From Sphingomonas sp. 3P27F8 (GTDB taxonomy: Bacteria; Pseudomonadota; Alphaproteobacteria; Sphingomonadales; Sphingomonadaceae): DNA of 64,000 bases. Shown one piece after another: positions 34,941 through 43,579 of the stretch; positions within the stretch are counted from its first letter, which is position 1, and every line of letters begins with the position of its first letter. The notes under the pieces are model-generated. The model made no database searches and had not been told where the DNA came from. It saw only the letters and a list, made by a program, of their open reading frames with translations. The translations under genes and the position numbers were made by a program. The stretch spans positions 310,001 to 374,000 of the forward strand of contig NZ_SCNL01000002.1 of assembly GCF_005502745.1 (NCBI RefSeq). The letters are read 5' to 3'.

Positions 34941-36118
34941 AACGCATCCTTTTGATCGTGGGCGGCGGCATCGCGGCCTATAAGGCGTGTGAGCTGGTTC
35001 GCCTGCTGCGCAAGGCGGGCCACCGGGTTCGCTGCGTCTTGACCGAAGGCGGAGCGCATTTCGTCACTCCGATGACGCTCGCCGCGCTTTCGGAGGACAA
35101 GGTTTACACGACCCTCTGGGATCTGAAGGACGAGGCGGAAATGGGCCATATCCAGCTCAGCCGAGAAGCCGATCTGGTCGTCGTCGCACCCGCCACAGCC
35201 GATCTGATCGCGCGGATGGCGGCGGGCATCGCCGACGATCTCGCCACCACATTGCTGCTCGCCACCGACAAGCCGGTGCTCGCCGCCCCCGCGATGAACG
35301 TTCGCATGTGGCAGCACGCCGCAACCCGCCGCAACGTCGCGCAGCTTCGCGCGGACGGCGTGCTCCTGCTCGAGCCGGACGAGGGCGCGATGGCATGCGG
35401 CGAATATGGCCCCGGTCGTTTGCCGGAACCGGCGGCGATCGCCCAGGCGATCGAGGCGCAATTCGCGCCCCGCACCACACCACTGGCCGGCCGCCACATA
35501 TTGCTCACCGCCGGGCCGACGCACGAGTCGATCGATCCCGTGCGCTATATCGCCAACCGCAGTTCCGGGAAGCAGGGCTTCGCTCTTGCCGGAGCGCTCG
35601 CCAAGCTCGGCGCGCGGGTTACGCTGATCGCCGGCCCCGTCACACTGCCTACGCCGGCCGGCGTCGATCGCATCGATGTTGAAACTGCGCGCGAGATGGC
35701 CGCTGCCGTCGATCGCGCGCTGCCCGTCGATGCCGCCCTGATGGTCGCGGCAGTCGCGGACTGGCGCGCAGAGCAGACGGCTGCCCAGAAAATCAAGAAG
35801 ACCGAGGGAGGCACCCCAACGCTGCATCTCTCCGAAAATCCGGACATCCTCGCGACGCTGGCGCACAGTCCGCATCGACCACGCCTCCTCATCGGATTCG
35901 CTGCGGAGACTGAAAAGGTGGTCGATCACGCCGTCGCCAAGCGCACGCGCAAGGGCGCCGACTGGATCGTCGCAAATGATGTGTCGGGCGATGTGATGGG
36001 CGGAGACGCGAACGCGATCCACATCGTCACCGCAGCCGGGGTTGAAAGTTGGGAGCGGCTGTCCAAACTGGCCGTCGCAGAGCGGCTGGCGCAGCGCATC
36101 GCCGAGGCGCTCGCCTGA
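34937..36118 (+). CDS. coaBC: Bifunctional phosphopantothenoylcysteine decarboxylase/phosphopantothenate-cysteine ligase
   Basis: 393 residues, catalysing two steps of coenzyme A synthesis. N-terminal flavoprotein CoaC domain (KRILLIVGGGIAAYKACELV; APAMNVRMW; MACGEYGPGRLPEP with the active Cys). C-terminal CoaB ligase domain (ILLTAGPTHESIDPVRYIAN; KIKKTEGG; ANDVSG). Translation is coupled to the upstream membrane protein gene by ATGA. Confidence 0.96.
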   Translation: MKRILLIVGGGIAAYKACELVRLLRKAGHRVRCVLTEGGAHFVTPMTLAALSEDKVYTTLWDLKDEAEMGHIQLSREADLVVVAPATADLIARMAAGIADDLATTLLLATDKPVLAAPAMNVRMWQHAATRRNVAQLRADGVLLLEPDEGAMACGEYGPGRLPEPAAIAQAIEAQFAPRTTPLAGRHILLTAGPTHESIDPVRYIANRSSGKQGFALAGALAKLGARVTLIAGPVTLPTPAGVDRIDVETAREMAAAVDRALPVDAALMVAAVADWRAEQTAAQKIKKTEGGTPTLHLSENPDILATLAHSPHRPRLLIGFAAETEKVVDHAVAKRTRKGADWIVANDVSGDVMGGDANAIHIVTAAGVESWERLSKLAVAERLAQRIAEALA

Positions 36119-36175
36119 CACGGATCGCAAACGCTTCCGGTGGCGACGCGCGCAGCTTCCACTATATGAAGGGCG

Positions 36176-36622
36176 ATGACTGACCAGATAACGATCGAGA
36201 TACAGCGCCTGGCCAACGGCGCCGGCCTTCCCCTGCCAGTCTATGCAACCGCTGGCGCGGCCGGGATGGATATCGTCGCGGCCGAGGATCTGACTCTCGC
36301 GCCCGGTGCGCGGCACGCTGTCGCGACCGGCTTCGCGATCGCGATACCGGATGGTTATGAAGTGCAGGTGCGCCCGCGCTCCGGTCTGGCGCTCAACCAT
36401 GGCGTCACCTGTCTCAACACGCCGGGAACGATCGACAGCGATTATCGCGGCGAGGTGAAGGTGATCCTCGCCAATCTTGGCAATGAGCCGTTCGAGGTGA
36501 AGCGCGGACAGCGCATCGCACAGCTCGTCGCCGCGCCGGTCTTGCACGCCGTGCTCGGAGAAGTCGCGATACTGGATGAGACGGTGCGCGGCGCGGGCGG
36601 CTTTGGATCGACCGGGCGATGA
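36176..36622 (+). CDS. dut: dUTP diphosphatase
   Basis: 148 residues, homotrimeric dUTPase hydrolysing dUTP to dUMP. Conserved motifs: [13 protein letters not shown] (motif 1), [11 protein letters not shown] (2), [17 protein letters not shown] (3), RGQRIAQLV (4) and [10 protein letters not shown] (5). It follows coaBC as in many alphaproteobacteria. A TATATG lies a few bases upstream of its ATG but no good -35 was found. Confidence 0.96.
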   Translation: MTDQITIEIQRLANGAGLPLPVYATAGAAGMDIVAAEDLTLAPGARHAVATGFAIAIPDGYEVQVRPRSGLALNHGVTCLNTPGTIDSDYRGEVKVILANLGNEPFEVKRGQRIAQLVAAPVLHAVLGEVAILDETVRGAGGFGSTGR

Positions 36623-36623
36623 C

Positions 36624-37025
36624 ATGATGATCCCCGCCATATTGCTCATGATGTTGCAGCTCGCCGGCAGCGAGCGGCCCAGTGCCAACCTGCCTGCGAC
36701 GGAATGGTCGACTCTGGCGGAGCTGCCGCTGATCCGACGCACCGAGCCTACGCCGGAACTGTCGAAATTCGTTCGTGATGAAGTGGCGGCCGGACGCTGC
36801 GCTGTTGCGGTACGCGAGCCAGGAGGCTTTTCGCTGCACGTCGAGCTTGGCGTGCTGGTCGACCGAGACGGCGATGTGCGTAAGATTATGCCACGCGCTA
36901 TCGGCTGCCCAACGGTCGAGCAATATGCGGTCGGCCTGACATCGCGGATGGCGCGGGCGAACTTGGCTGCCCCCGGTGCCGACACCTGGTATCGCACATC
37001 GATTGATTTCGCATGGAGCGAGTGA
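36624..37025 (+). CDS. Putative secreted protein of unknown function
   Basis: 133 residues from ATG 36624. A short hydrophobic N-terminus (MMIPAILLMMLQLAGS) looks like a signal peptide. The mature part has CAVAVREPGGFSLHVELGVLVDRDG and a later Cys, giving two cysteines (in GRCAV and IGCPT) that might form a disulfide. No family recognised. It starts two bases after dut and overlaps the following ThiF-like gene by 13 bases. Confidence 0.6.
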   Translation: MMIPAILLMMLQLAGSERPSANLPATEWSTLAELPLIRRTEPTPELSKFVRDEVAAGRCAVAVREPGGFSLHVELGVLVDRDGDVRKIMPRAIGCPTVEQYAVGLTSRMARANLAAPGADTWYRTSIDFAWSE

Positions 37026-37780
37026 CGCTCGGCGCGGACGAGCTGGCACGTTACGCGCGGCACATCGTGCTGCGAGAGATCGGTGGTGTCGGTCAGATAA
37101 GGCTCAAGTGCGCGTCGGTCGCGCTCGTGGGCGCGGGCGGGATCGGTTCCCCAGCGATCCAGTACTTGGCAGCAGCAGGGATCGGGCGTCTTATCCTTAT
37201 CGACGACGATCGCGTCGAGTTGTCGAACCTTCAGCGTCAGACGATTTTCCGTACCGCCGATGTCGGTAGAACAAAGGTAAGTGCGGCTGCAGATGCCGCG
37301 CGCGCGATCAATCCACATATCGCAATAGAAGAGCGCGCCGCCCGCCTTGACCCCGGCAATGCCGCGCAATTGCTAGCCGACGCGACGGTAGTGATCGACG
37401 GCAGCGACAGCTTCGCAACGCGCCTCGCTGTCGCGGACGCGGCCTTCGCCGCACATATTCCACTGGTGTCTGCCGCGGTCGGGCAATTCGACGGGCAGCT
37501 TGCGGTCTATCGCGGATGGGAATCCGACAAGCCATGCTATCGCTGCCTGGTAGGTAACGAGCCGGGGCGAGAGGCAGTATCGTGCGCTGAAGACGGCGTT
37601 ATGGGTCCGATGGTAGGCATGATCGGAAGCCTGGCCGCTATGGAAGCGATTCGTGCTATCTCGTTTTTTGGTCACGATACGGCCGGGGAATTGCTTATCG
37701 CTGATTTGCTCTACTTCAGGATGCGAACGGTTCGACTTCAAAAAGACCCGGCCTGTCGTTGCAGAATTACAAATTCGTGA
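37013..37780 (+). CDS. HesA/MoeB/ThiF family adenylyltransferase
   Basis: 255 residues of the E1-like family that adenylates the C-terminus of ubiquitin-like sulfur carriers (MoaD, ThiS). N-terminus RYARHIVLREIGGVGQIRL is typical. Nucleotide-binding GAGGIGSPAIQYLAAAGIG, catalytic Arg region LSNLQRQTIF, zinc Cys pairs in CYRC and the C-terminal CRC, and conserved DGSDSFATR. No rhodanese domain. Whether it serves molybdopterin or thiamin cannot be told because no moaD, moaE or thi gene is nearby. Confidence 0.9.
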   Translation: MERVTLGADELARYARHIVLREIGGVGQIRLKCASVALVGAGGIGSPAIQYLAAAGIGRLILIDDDRVELSNLQRQTIFRTADVGRTKVSAAADAARAINPHIAIEERAARLDPGNAAQLLADATVVIDGSDSFATRLAVADAAFAAHIPLVSAAVGQFDGQLAVYRGWESDKPCYRCLVGNEPGREAVSCAEDGVMGPMVGMIGSLAAMEAIRAISFFGHDTAGELLIADLLYFRMRTVRLQKDPACRCRITNS

Positions 37781-37878
37781 CTCAATCCAGCGGAACTTTG
37801 TTAACCGTCCGGCTTTAGAGGCTTGCAAACACCGGAGGTTGATGCAATTACGCCCCCGGACCGGAAAGGGAGTTTATC

Positions 37879-38121
37879 ATGCGTCTTGCCAAATATATCG
37901 CCGCCGCCGCTGCCGCGTCGCTCGCCGTCGCTCCGGCGATCGCCGCGCCGGCTAACCCGGCGTCCAGCCTGTCGGTGGGTCAGTCGCGCGCTGCGACCCC
38001 GTCGGCTTCGAAGGAAAAGCTCGCTGGCGGTGGTGTTCTCATCGCCGTCCTCGCCGCTGCCGCCGTCATCGCCGGTATCGTCGTGATCGCTGACTCGAAC
38101 AACAATTCGAGCAGCAACTGA
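37879..38121 (+). CDS. Tiny exported or membrane protein
   Basis: 80 residues. Signal peptide MRLAKYIAAAAAASLAVAPAIAA, a short Ser/Ala-rich linker with SKEKLAGG, then a strong hydrophobic helix GGVLIAVLAAAAVIAGIVVI (about 50-69) and a SNNNSSSN tail. Good RBS (AAAGGGAG) and a strong terminator 22 bases after the stop show that it is a real single-gene unit. Function unknown; after signal cleavage it would be a single-helix inner-membrane protein. Confidence 0.75.
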   Translation: MRLAKYIAAAAAASLAVAPAIAAPANPASSLSVGQSRAATPSASKEKLAGGGVLIAVLAAAAVIAGIVVIADSNNNSSSN

Positions 38122-38142
38122 GTTCGTAGGGAATTCGGAAGA

Positions 38143-38171
38143 AATAGCGGTCTCCGGGCCGCTATTTTTTT
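38143..38171 (+). terminator. Rho-independent terminator after the tiny membrane protein gene
   Basis: Stem AATAGCGG / CCGCTATT with an eight-base loop, followed by TTTTTTT. Confidence 0.9.
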
Positions 38172-38258
38172 GTTTTCTTTTGCGGGATCTGCGCTGGTTT
38201 CCTCTCAGACGGCGAGCCAAACACCGAGAAAATAGCGCGTGGGTCTTGGGGGCTGTTG

Positions 38259-39254
38259 CTAGATGCGATAATAGCCGCGATACCAGTCGACGAACCGCGC
38301 GATGCCGTGCGCGATCGGGGTGACGGGCACGAAGCCGAGATCTCGCGTCGTCTCCCCAATATCCGCATAGGTGGCGCAAACGTCGCCGGGCTGCATCGGA
38401 TGCATCTCCCGCACGGCGCCGCGTCCACATGCCGCCTCGATCGCATCGATCAGCCGCACCAGCTCCTCGGCCTGGTTGTTGCCGAGGTTGTAACGCGCAT
38501 GCGGCGTCACACTTCCGCCGGGCTTCTCGGCACGATCGTCGGCGGGCGGCCTGTCGAGCGCGGCCAGCACACCCGCCACGATATCGTCGATATAGGTGAA
38601 ATCGCGCCGCATCACGCCATTGTTGAACAGCTTGATCGGCCGCCCCTCCAGAATCGCGGCGGTGAACAGCCACGGCGCCATATCGGGCCGCCCCCATGGG
38701 CCGTAGACCGTGAAGAAGCGCAACCCCGTCTGCGGAATGCGAAACAGATGCGCGTAGCTTTCGCTGAGCAGTTCGTCCGCCCGCTTGGTGGCCGCATAGA
38801 GCGATACGGGCCGATCGACCCGATCCTCGACACTGAACGGCATCTTGTCATTGCCGCCATAAACCGACGAGGATGAAGCATAGACAAGGTGGCGGACACC
38901 CAGCCCCCGGGCGAGTTCAAGAATGTTCACATGCCCCGCCAGATTGGCACGGACATAGGCGCGCGGATTTTCCAAGGAGTATCGCACCCCGGCCTGCGCC
39001 GCGAGATGCACGATGCGATCCACGCCCCGCCCCGCGACGACCGCGTCAAGCGCGGCCTCGTCCGCGATATCAGCCTCGACGAACGCGATAGCATCACCGA
39101 AACGCGCCGATAGATCGGCGAGGCGCGCGCGCTTCAACGCCGGATCGTAATAATCGTTGAGATTATCGATCCCGATCACACGCTCGCCCCGCGCCGCCAG
39201 CGCGGCCGCCACCGCATGGCCGATGAACCCGGCCATTCCGGTGACGAGGATCAT
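38259..39254 (-). CDS. NAD-dependent epimerase, UDP-glucuronate 4-epimerase-like
   Basis: 331 residues, extended short-chain dehydrogenase fold. NAD motif GMAGFIGHAVA, then VIGIDNLNDYYDPALKRARLA, a stretch typical of UDP-glucuronate 4-epimerases (CapI/LspL group). Active site SSSVYGG and YAATKRADE (YxxxK). It would make UDP-galacturonate from UDP-glucuronate. The start ATG 39254 overlaps the galU stop by ATGA, so UDP-glucose supply and this step are coupled; a UDP-glucose dehydrogenase is not in the window. Confidence 0.88.
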   Translation of the reverse strand: MILVTGMAGFIGHAVAAALAARGERVIGIDNLNDYYDPALKRARLADLSARFGDAIAFVEADIADEAALDAVVAGRGVDRIVHLAAQAGVRYSLENPRAYVRANLAGHVNILELARGLGVRHLVYASSSSVYGGNDKMPFSVEDRVDRPVSLYAATKRADELLSESYAHLFRIPQTGLRFFTVYGPWGRPDMAPWLFTAAILEGRPIKLFNNGVMRRDFTYIDDIVAGVLAALDRPPADDRAEKPGGSVTPHARYNLGNNQAEELVRLIDAIEAACGRGAVREMHPMQPGDVCATYADIGETTRDLGFVPVTPIAHGIARFVDWYRGYYRI

Positions 39255-40120
39255 CCGACCAGCTTCCGCGCGAATTCGCGCACCACCGGCCCGATATCGT
39301 CCCGCGCGAGCGCCAGCGCGAGGTTCGCCTGAATATACCCTGCCTTGTCGCCGCAATCGTAGCGCTGCCCATCGAACAGCACGCTGTTGAACGCCTGCTT
39401 CCCGATCAGTTGCGCCATCGCATCGGTGAGCTGGATTTCGCCCCCCGCTCCCCTCACCGGATTATCGAGAATCCGCATGACTTCGGGTTGCAGGATATAG
39501 CGGCCCGGAATCATGAGATTGGACGGCGCGGTGCCCAACGCCGGCTTTTCGACCAGCGCGGCAACCTCGACCACGCGGCCATCGCGCGCGCCGGGAGAGA
39601 TGATTCCGTATTTATCCGTCTGATCGGCGTCGATCTCCAGCGCCCCGATGACATTGCCGCCCGTGCGCTGATAAACCTCGCACATCTGCGCAAGCAGCCC
39701 GGGCTTCCCCGCCATCAATTCGTCCGGCAGCAGCACCGCGAACGGCTCGTCGCCCACGATCTCGCGCGCGCACCATACCGCATGGCCCAGCCCGAGCGGC
39801 TCCTGCTGGCGGACATAGACCGGCGAGCCGGGTCGCTGGCGGATGCCCTCGATCGCCGCCAGGCTCTTGCCGCGATCCTTAAGCGTCGCCTCTAGCTCAT
39901 AGGAAATGTCGAAATGATCCTCGAGCGCGGATTTGCCGCGCCCGGTGACGAAGATGATCTGCTCGATCCCCGCCTCGATCGCCTCCTCCACCGCATATTG
40001 GATCAGCGGCTTATCGACGACGGTGAGCATTTCCTTCGGCATCGCCTTGGTGGCGGGAAGGAAGCGGGTGCCGAGCCCGGCGACAGGAAATACGGCTTTA
40101 CGAAGCGGCTTGATCGACAT
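39251..40120 (-). CDS. galU: UTP-glucose-1-phosphate uridylyltransferase
   Basis: 289 residues, makes UDP-glucose from UTP and glucose-1-phosphate. Motifs: AVFPVAGLGTRFLPATKAMPKEML, QYAVEEAIEAGIEQIIFVTGRGK and LVEKP (in ALVEKPALG). It starts MSIKPLRKAVFP. First gene of a two-gene unit on the minus strand, divergent from wecB. A possible promoter TTGTCG-N17-TAAAGA lies just upstream. UDP-glucose feeds polysaccharide and dTDP/UDP-sugar routes elsewhere in the window. Confidence 0.95.
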   Translation of the reverse strand: MSIKPLRKAVFPVAGLGTRFLPATKAMPKEMLTVVDKPLIQYAVEEAIEAGIEQIIFVTGRGKSALEDHFDISYELEATLKDRGKSLAAIEGIRQRPGSPVYVRQQEPLGLGHAVWCAREIVGDEPFAVLLPDELMAGKPGLLAQMCEVYQRTGGNVIGALEIDADQTDKYGIISPGARDGRVVEVAALVEKPALGTAPSNLMIPGRYILQPEVMRILDNPVRGAGGEIQLTDAMAQLIGKQAFNSVLFDGQRYDCGDKAGYIQANLALALARDDIGPVVREFARKLVG

Positions 40121-40178
40121 TCATTCGTCCCTGTTGCGACGCCAGCGTCTTTATCGGTGCATGGTCGCATCGACAATT

Positions 40179-40229
40179 TGCTTAGCGGCAGATGCTTAGC
40201 GCGTCCTTAAGCCAATCCGGATAATCCGG
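40179..40229 (+). repeat. Direct repeats and dyad upstream of wecB
   Basis: Two exact copies of TGCTTAGCG (40179-40187 and 40193-40201, 14-base period) are followed by the palindrome CCGGATAATCCGG (40217-40229), four bases before the wecB ATG. Likely regulatory or leader structure; no regulator identified. Confidence 0.45.
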
Positions 40230-40233
40230 CGGC

Positions 40234-41349
40234 ATGAAAGTTCTGCTGATATTTGGCACGCGGCCCGAAGCGATCAAACTGTTCCCGGTAGTGCGTGCTC
40301 TGGCGGCGATCCCCGGCATCACGCCGCGCGTCTGCGTTACGGCGCAGCATCGCGGCCTGCTCGATCAGGTGCTGGCCATCGCGGGGCTCACCCCGGATAT
40401 CGATCTCGATCTCATGGAGCCGGGGCAAACGCTCGACCGGCTCACCGCGCGATTGCTGACCGGGCTGGGCGAGGTCATGGATCGGGAACAGCCCGCGCGC
40501 GTGATCGTCCAGGGTGACACCGCCACGGCGATGGCGGGCGCGCTCGCCGCTTATTACCGCAAGATCCCGGTCGCGCATGTCGAGGCGGGCCTGCGCTCCG
40601 GCAACATCTATCATCCCTGGCCGGAGGAGGTGAACCGCCGCATCGTCGCGCCGATCGCGGACCTGCATTTCGCCCCCACCACCACCGCCGCGCAGGCGCT
40701 GGCCCGCGAGAATATCCGCGGAGGCGTCCACGTCACCGGCAATACCGTGATCGATGCCTTGCACTGGACGAGCGCGCGGATCGATGCCGATCCTTCGCTT
40801 GCGGCCGGGCTGGACGAGGTGGCGGCGCGGTTCGCCGGGCGAAAGCTGATCCTCGTCACCACGCATCGGCGCGAGAATTTCGGCGGCGGGATGGAAAATA
40901 TCGCCAACGCCATCGCGCGGATCGCGGCGCGCGCGGACACCGCCGTGCTGTTCCCGATGCATCCCAATCCGAATGTCGGCGCGGTCATGGACGCGATTCT
41001 GGGCGATCGGCCCAATATCGCCCGGATCGAGCCGCTCGATTATCCGCATTTCATCCGCGCGCTGGGCATGTGCCATCTCGCACTTACCGATTCGGGCGGG
41101 GTGCAGGAGGAAGCGCCCGCGCTCGGCAAGCCGGTGCTCGTCATGCGCGACACTACCGAGCGCCCCGAGGGCATCGCCGCCGGCACCGCGAAGCTGGTCG
41201 GCACCGATGCGGACCGTATCGTTTCCGAAGTCTTCACCCTTATCGACGACAAGGCCGCCTATTCCGCGATGGCGCGCGCCCACAATCCTTTTGGCGACGG
41301 CCACGCGGCGGTTCGGATTGCAGGGGTTATTGCCGATGGTGCCGGATAA
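40234..41349 (+). CDS. wecB: UDP-N-acetylglucosamine 2-epimerase (non-hydrolysing)
   Basis: 371 residues converting UDP-GlcNAc to UDP-ManNAc. Family stretches: KVLLIFGTRPEAIKLFPVV, VQGDTATAM, HVEAGLRSGNIYHPWPEE, TTHRRENFG and TDSGGVQEEAP. It is followed by wecC with a 14-base overlap, so UDP-ManNAc is oxidised directly to UDP-ManNAcA. Confidence 0.95.
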   Translation: MKVLLIFGTRPEAIKLFPVVRALAAIPGITPRVCVTAQHRGLLDQVLAIAGLTPDIDLDLMEPGQTLDRLTARLLTGLGEVMDREQPARVIVQGDTATAMAGALAAYYRKIPVAHVEAGLRSGNIYHPWPEEVNRRIVAPIADLHFAPTTTAAQALARENIRGGVHVTGNTVIDALHWTSARIDADPSLAAGLDEVAARFAGRKLILVTTHRRENFGGGMENIANAIARIAARADTAVLFPMHPNPNVGAVMDAILGDRPNIARIEPLDYPHFIRALGMCHLALTDSGGVQEEAPALGKPVLVMRDTTERPEGIAAGTAKLVGTDADRIVSEVFTLIDDKAAYSAMARAHNPFGDGHAAVRIAGVIADGAG

Positions 41350-42634
41350 CGAGCTGAAGGTCGCCGTCCTGGGGCTTGGCTATATCGGCCTGCCGACCGC
41401 CGCCGTGATCGCGCGCAGCGGCGCCAGGGTCGTCGGGATCGACGTTACCCCCGCCGTGGTCGAGACCATCAATTCCGGCCGCGTGCATATCGAGGAGGTC
41501 GATCTCGACGGCCTGGTTTCCGGCGTCGTCGCGCGGGGCAGCCTGCGCGCGTCGCTGGAGATCGAGGCGGCCGACGTGTTCGTCATCGCGGTGCCGACCC
41601 CCTTTGCCGACGGTCACGCGCCCAATATCGGCTATGTGCTGAACGCGGCCACGACGATCGCGGCGGTGCTGAAGGCCGGCGATACCGTGATTCTCGAATC
41701 GACATCTCCGGTCGGCACGACGGAGCAGGTGCGCGATCTCCTCGCGCGGCTGCGCCCCGATCTGAAGGTGCCCGGCGTCGCGGGCGAGGCGGCGGATATC
41801 GCCATCGCCTATTGCCCGGAGCGCGTGCTGCCGGGGCGGATCCTGGTGGAGCTGATCGACAACGATCGCGTGATCGGCGGGATCACGCCGCGCTGCGCGC
41901 GCAAGGCGCTGGCCTTCTATCGCCGGTTCGTGCGCGGCGCCTGTGTCACCACCAGCGCGCGCGCGGCGGAAATGACCAAGCTGACCGAAAACGCCTTCCG
42001 CGACGTGAATATCGCCTTCGCCAACGAGCTGAGCATCGTTGCGGAGAAGATGGGCGTCGATGTGTGGGAGGTGATCCGGCTCGCCAACCGGCATCCGCGC
42101 GTCAACATCCTCCAGCCCGGCCCAGGCGTCGGCGGCCATTGCATCGCGGTCGATCCCTGGTTCCTGGTCCACGCCGCGCCCGAGCAGACGCCGCTGATCC
42201 GCACCGCGCGGGAGGTGAACGACGGAAAGACCGATTGGGTGATCGCGCGCGCCACCGCGCTGCTGGAGGCGTTGCCCGGCCTGCCGGTCGCCTGCCTCGG
42301 CCTCGCGTTCAAGCCGAACATCGACGATTTCCGCGAAAGCCCCGCGCTGAAGGTGGCGGAGGCGCTGGCCGCGCGCTTCGGCCCGCGGATCGCCGTGGTC
42401 GAACCCTACGCCGCCACCCTGCCCGACGGCCTTGTGGAGGCGGGAGCGCGACTGATCGACATCGACAGCGCCATCGCGGACTGCCCGATCATGATCGTGC
42501 TGGTCGATCATGACATATTCCGCTCGGTGCCGATCGAGGAACGTGCGGACAAGCACGTGCTGGACACGCGCGGCATCTGGGGCGATGCGAATCTGGCGCG
42601 GAGCGGAACCGGCGAGCAACGCCGCGCGGCCTGA
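41336..42634 (+). CDS. wecC: UDP-N-acetyl-D-mannosamine dehydrogenase
   Basis: 432 residues, NAD-dependent four-electron oxidation of UDP-ManNAc to UDP-ManNAcA. N-terminal GLGYIGLPTAAVIA nucleotide site; VPTPFADG; STSPVGTTEQV; central AEMTKLTENAFRDVNIAFANE; catalytic Cys in GPGVGGHCIAVDPWF. ATG 41336 or GTG 41339 may be the start; both overlap wecB. ManNAcA is used in enterobacterial common antigen and many capsules; the glycosyltransferases are not in this window. Confidence 0.94.
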   Translation: MVPDNELKVAVLGLGYIGLPTAAVIARSGARVVGIDVTPAVVETINSGRVHIEEVDLDGLVSGVVARGSLRASLEIEAADVFVIAVPTPFADGHAPNIGYVLNAATTIAAVLKAGDTVILESTSPVGTTEQVRDLLARLRPDLKVPGVAGEAADIAIAYCPERVLPGRILVELIDNDRVIGGITPRCARKALAFYRRFVRGACVTTSARAAEMTKLTENAFRDVNIAFANELSIVAEKMGVDVWEVIRLANRHPRVNILQPGPGVGGHCIAVDPWFLVHAAPEQTPLIRTAREVNDGKTDWVIARATALLEALPGLPVACLGLAFKPNIDDFRESPALKVAEALAARFGPRIAVVEPYAATLPDGLVEAGARLIDIDSAIADCPIMIVLVDHDIFRSVPIEERADKHVLDTRGIWGDANLARSGTGEQRRAA

Positions 42635-42725
42635 ACACGCCCGGACGAAATCCATCTTCGCCGGAATGGCTTGATACCCGCATTAAGCGGTCCATATCGA
42701 TCGCCATCACGGCTATAGAGTGCAG

Positions 42726-43508
42726 ATGGTAATTTCGCGTTTCTTCCGCAAATCCGCCCCCGCCCCCGTCACGCCACCACCCGCACTGCCCGACGGCGTG
42801 CGCGTATATGCGATCGGCGACATTCACGGGCGATCAGACTGTCTCGATGAATTGCTGGACGCGATCGACCGCGACAGCGACGGGATCGGCGCGCAGGTTC
42901 GCCTGATCTTCCTCGGCGACCTGATCGACCGCGGGCCTGATTCGCGTGGCGTGGTGGAGCGGGCGTTGCAACTCGCCGCTTCCGATCGGCACTGCGATTT
43001 CATCAAAGGCAATCACGAGGAATTGCTGCTCCACGCCGCGGCAGGGGATCGGCATGCGTTGACGGTGTTTCACCGGGCCGGCGGCCGCGAGACGATGCTG
43101 AGCTACGGCGCGGATCCGGACGATTATGACGCGTGCGATTTCGAGCAACTGGCGGCACTGATCCAGCGCCTGGTGCCGGCCGAGCATCTCGCGTTTCTCG
43201 ATTCGTTCGGCAGCGGGGTTTCGCTGGGTGACTATCGCTTCGTCCATGCCGGGATGCGCCCCGGCGCCACCTTCGAGGAGCAGAAGGAGGCGGACCTGCG
43301 CTGGATTCGCCGCGAGTTTCTGAGCCACGACGGCAGCTTCGATGGCGTGGTCGTCCACGGCCATACGATCAGCGACGCACCGGAATTCCGCCATAACCGC
43401 ATCGGGATCGATACCGGTGCATTCGCCACCGGGCGGCTGACGGCGCTGGTGCTGGAAGGGCGCGATCAACGGACGCTCGAATCAAGCGCGCCTGCGGCCA
43501 GCCACTAA
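42726..43508 (+). CDS. Metallophosphoesterase (serine/threonine phosphatase type)
   Basis: 260 residues. Calcineurin-like two-metal phosphatase motifs in order: GDIHGRSDCLDELL, FLGDLIDRGPDS, IKGNHEELL, and later His in RFVHAGMRPG and VVHGHTI. It resembles bacterial PrpA/PrpE-type protein phosphatases. GTG at 42720 is in frame six bases upstream. Substrate unknown. It stands alone after the wecBC unit. Confidence 0.88.
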   Translation: MVISRFFRKSAPAPVTPPPALPDGVRVYAIGDIHGRSDCLDELLDAIDRDSDGIGAQVRLIFLGDLIDRGPDSRGVVERALQLAASDRHCDFIKGNHEELLLHAAAGDRHALTVFHRAGGRETMLSYGADPDDYDACDFEQLAALIQRLVPAEHLAFLDSFGSGVSLGDYRFVHAGMRPGATFEEQKEADLRWIRREFLSHDGSFDGVVVHGHTISDAPEFRHNRIGIDTGAFATGRLTALVLEGRDQRTLESSAPAASH

Positions 43509-43523
43509 AACGTCTCGGACAGC

Positions 43524-43559
43524 AGAAAACCGGGCGGCATCACAGCCGACCGGTTTTCT
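43524..43559. terminator. Bidirectional terminator
   Basis: AGAAAACCGG (43524-43533) and CCGGTTTTCT (43550-43559) form a 10-bp stem with a 16-base loop between the convergent phosphatase and FKBP genes. A- and T-rich stem ends serve both strands. Confidence 0.75.
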
Positions 43560-43579
43560 AGTCGCGCAAAATCTTGGTG

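Noticed and set aside
34814..37369. Long open frame on - (about 850 codons) opposite coaBC, dut and neighbours
   Set aside because: Covers several well-identified plus-strand genes and its translation has no recognisable features; an artefact of codon bias.
37792..37820. GGAAC as a general stress (EcfG-type) sigma site before the tiny membrane protein gene
   Set aside because: No CGTT-like -10 at 16-17 bases spacing.
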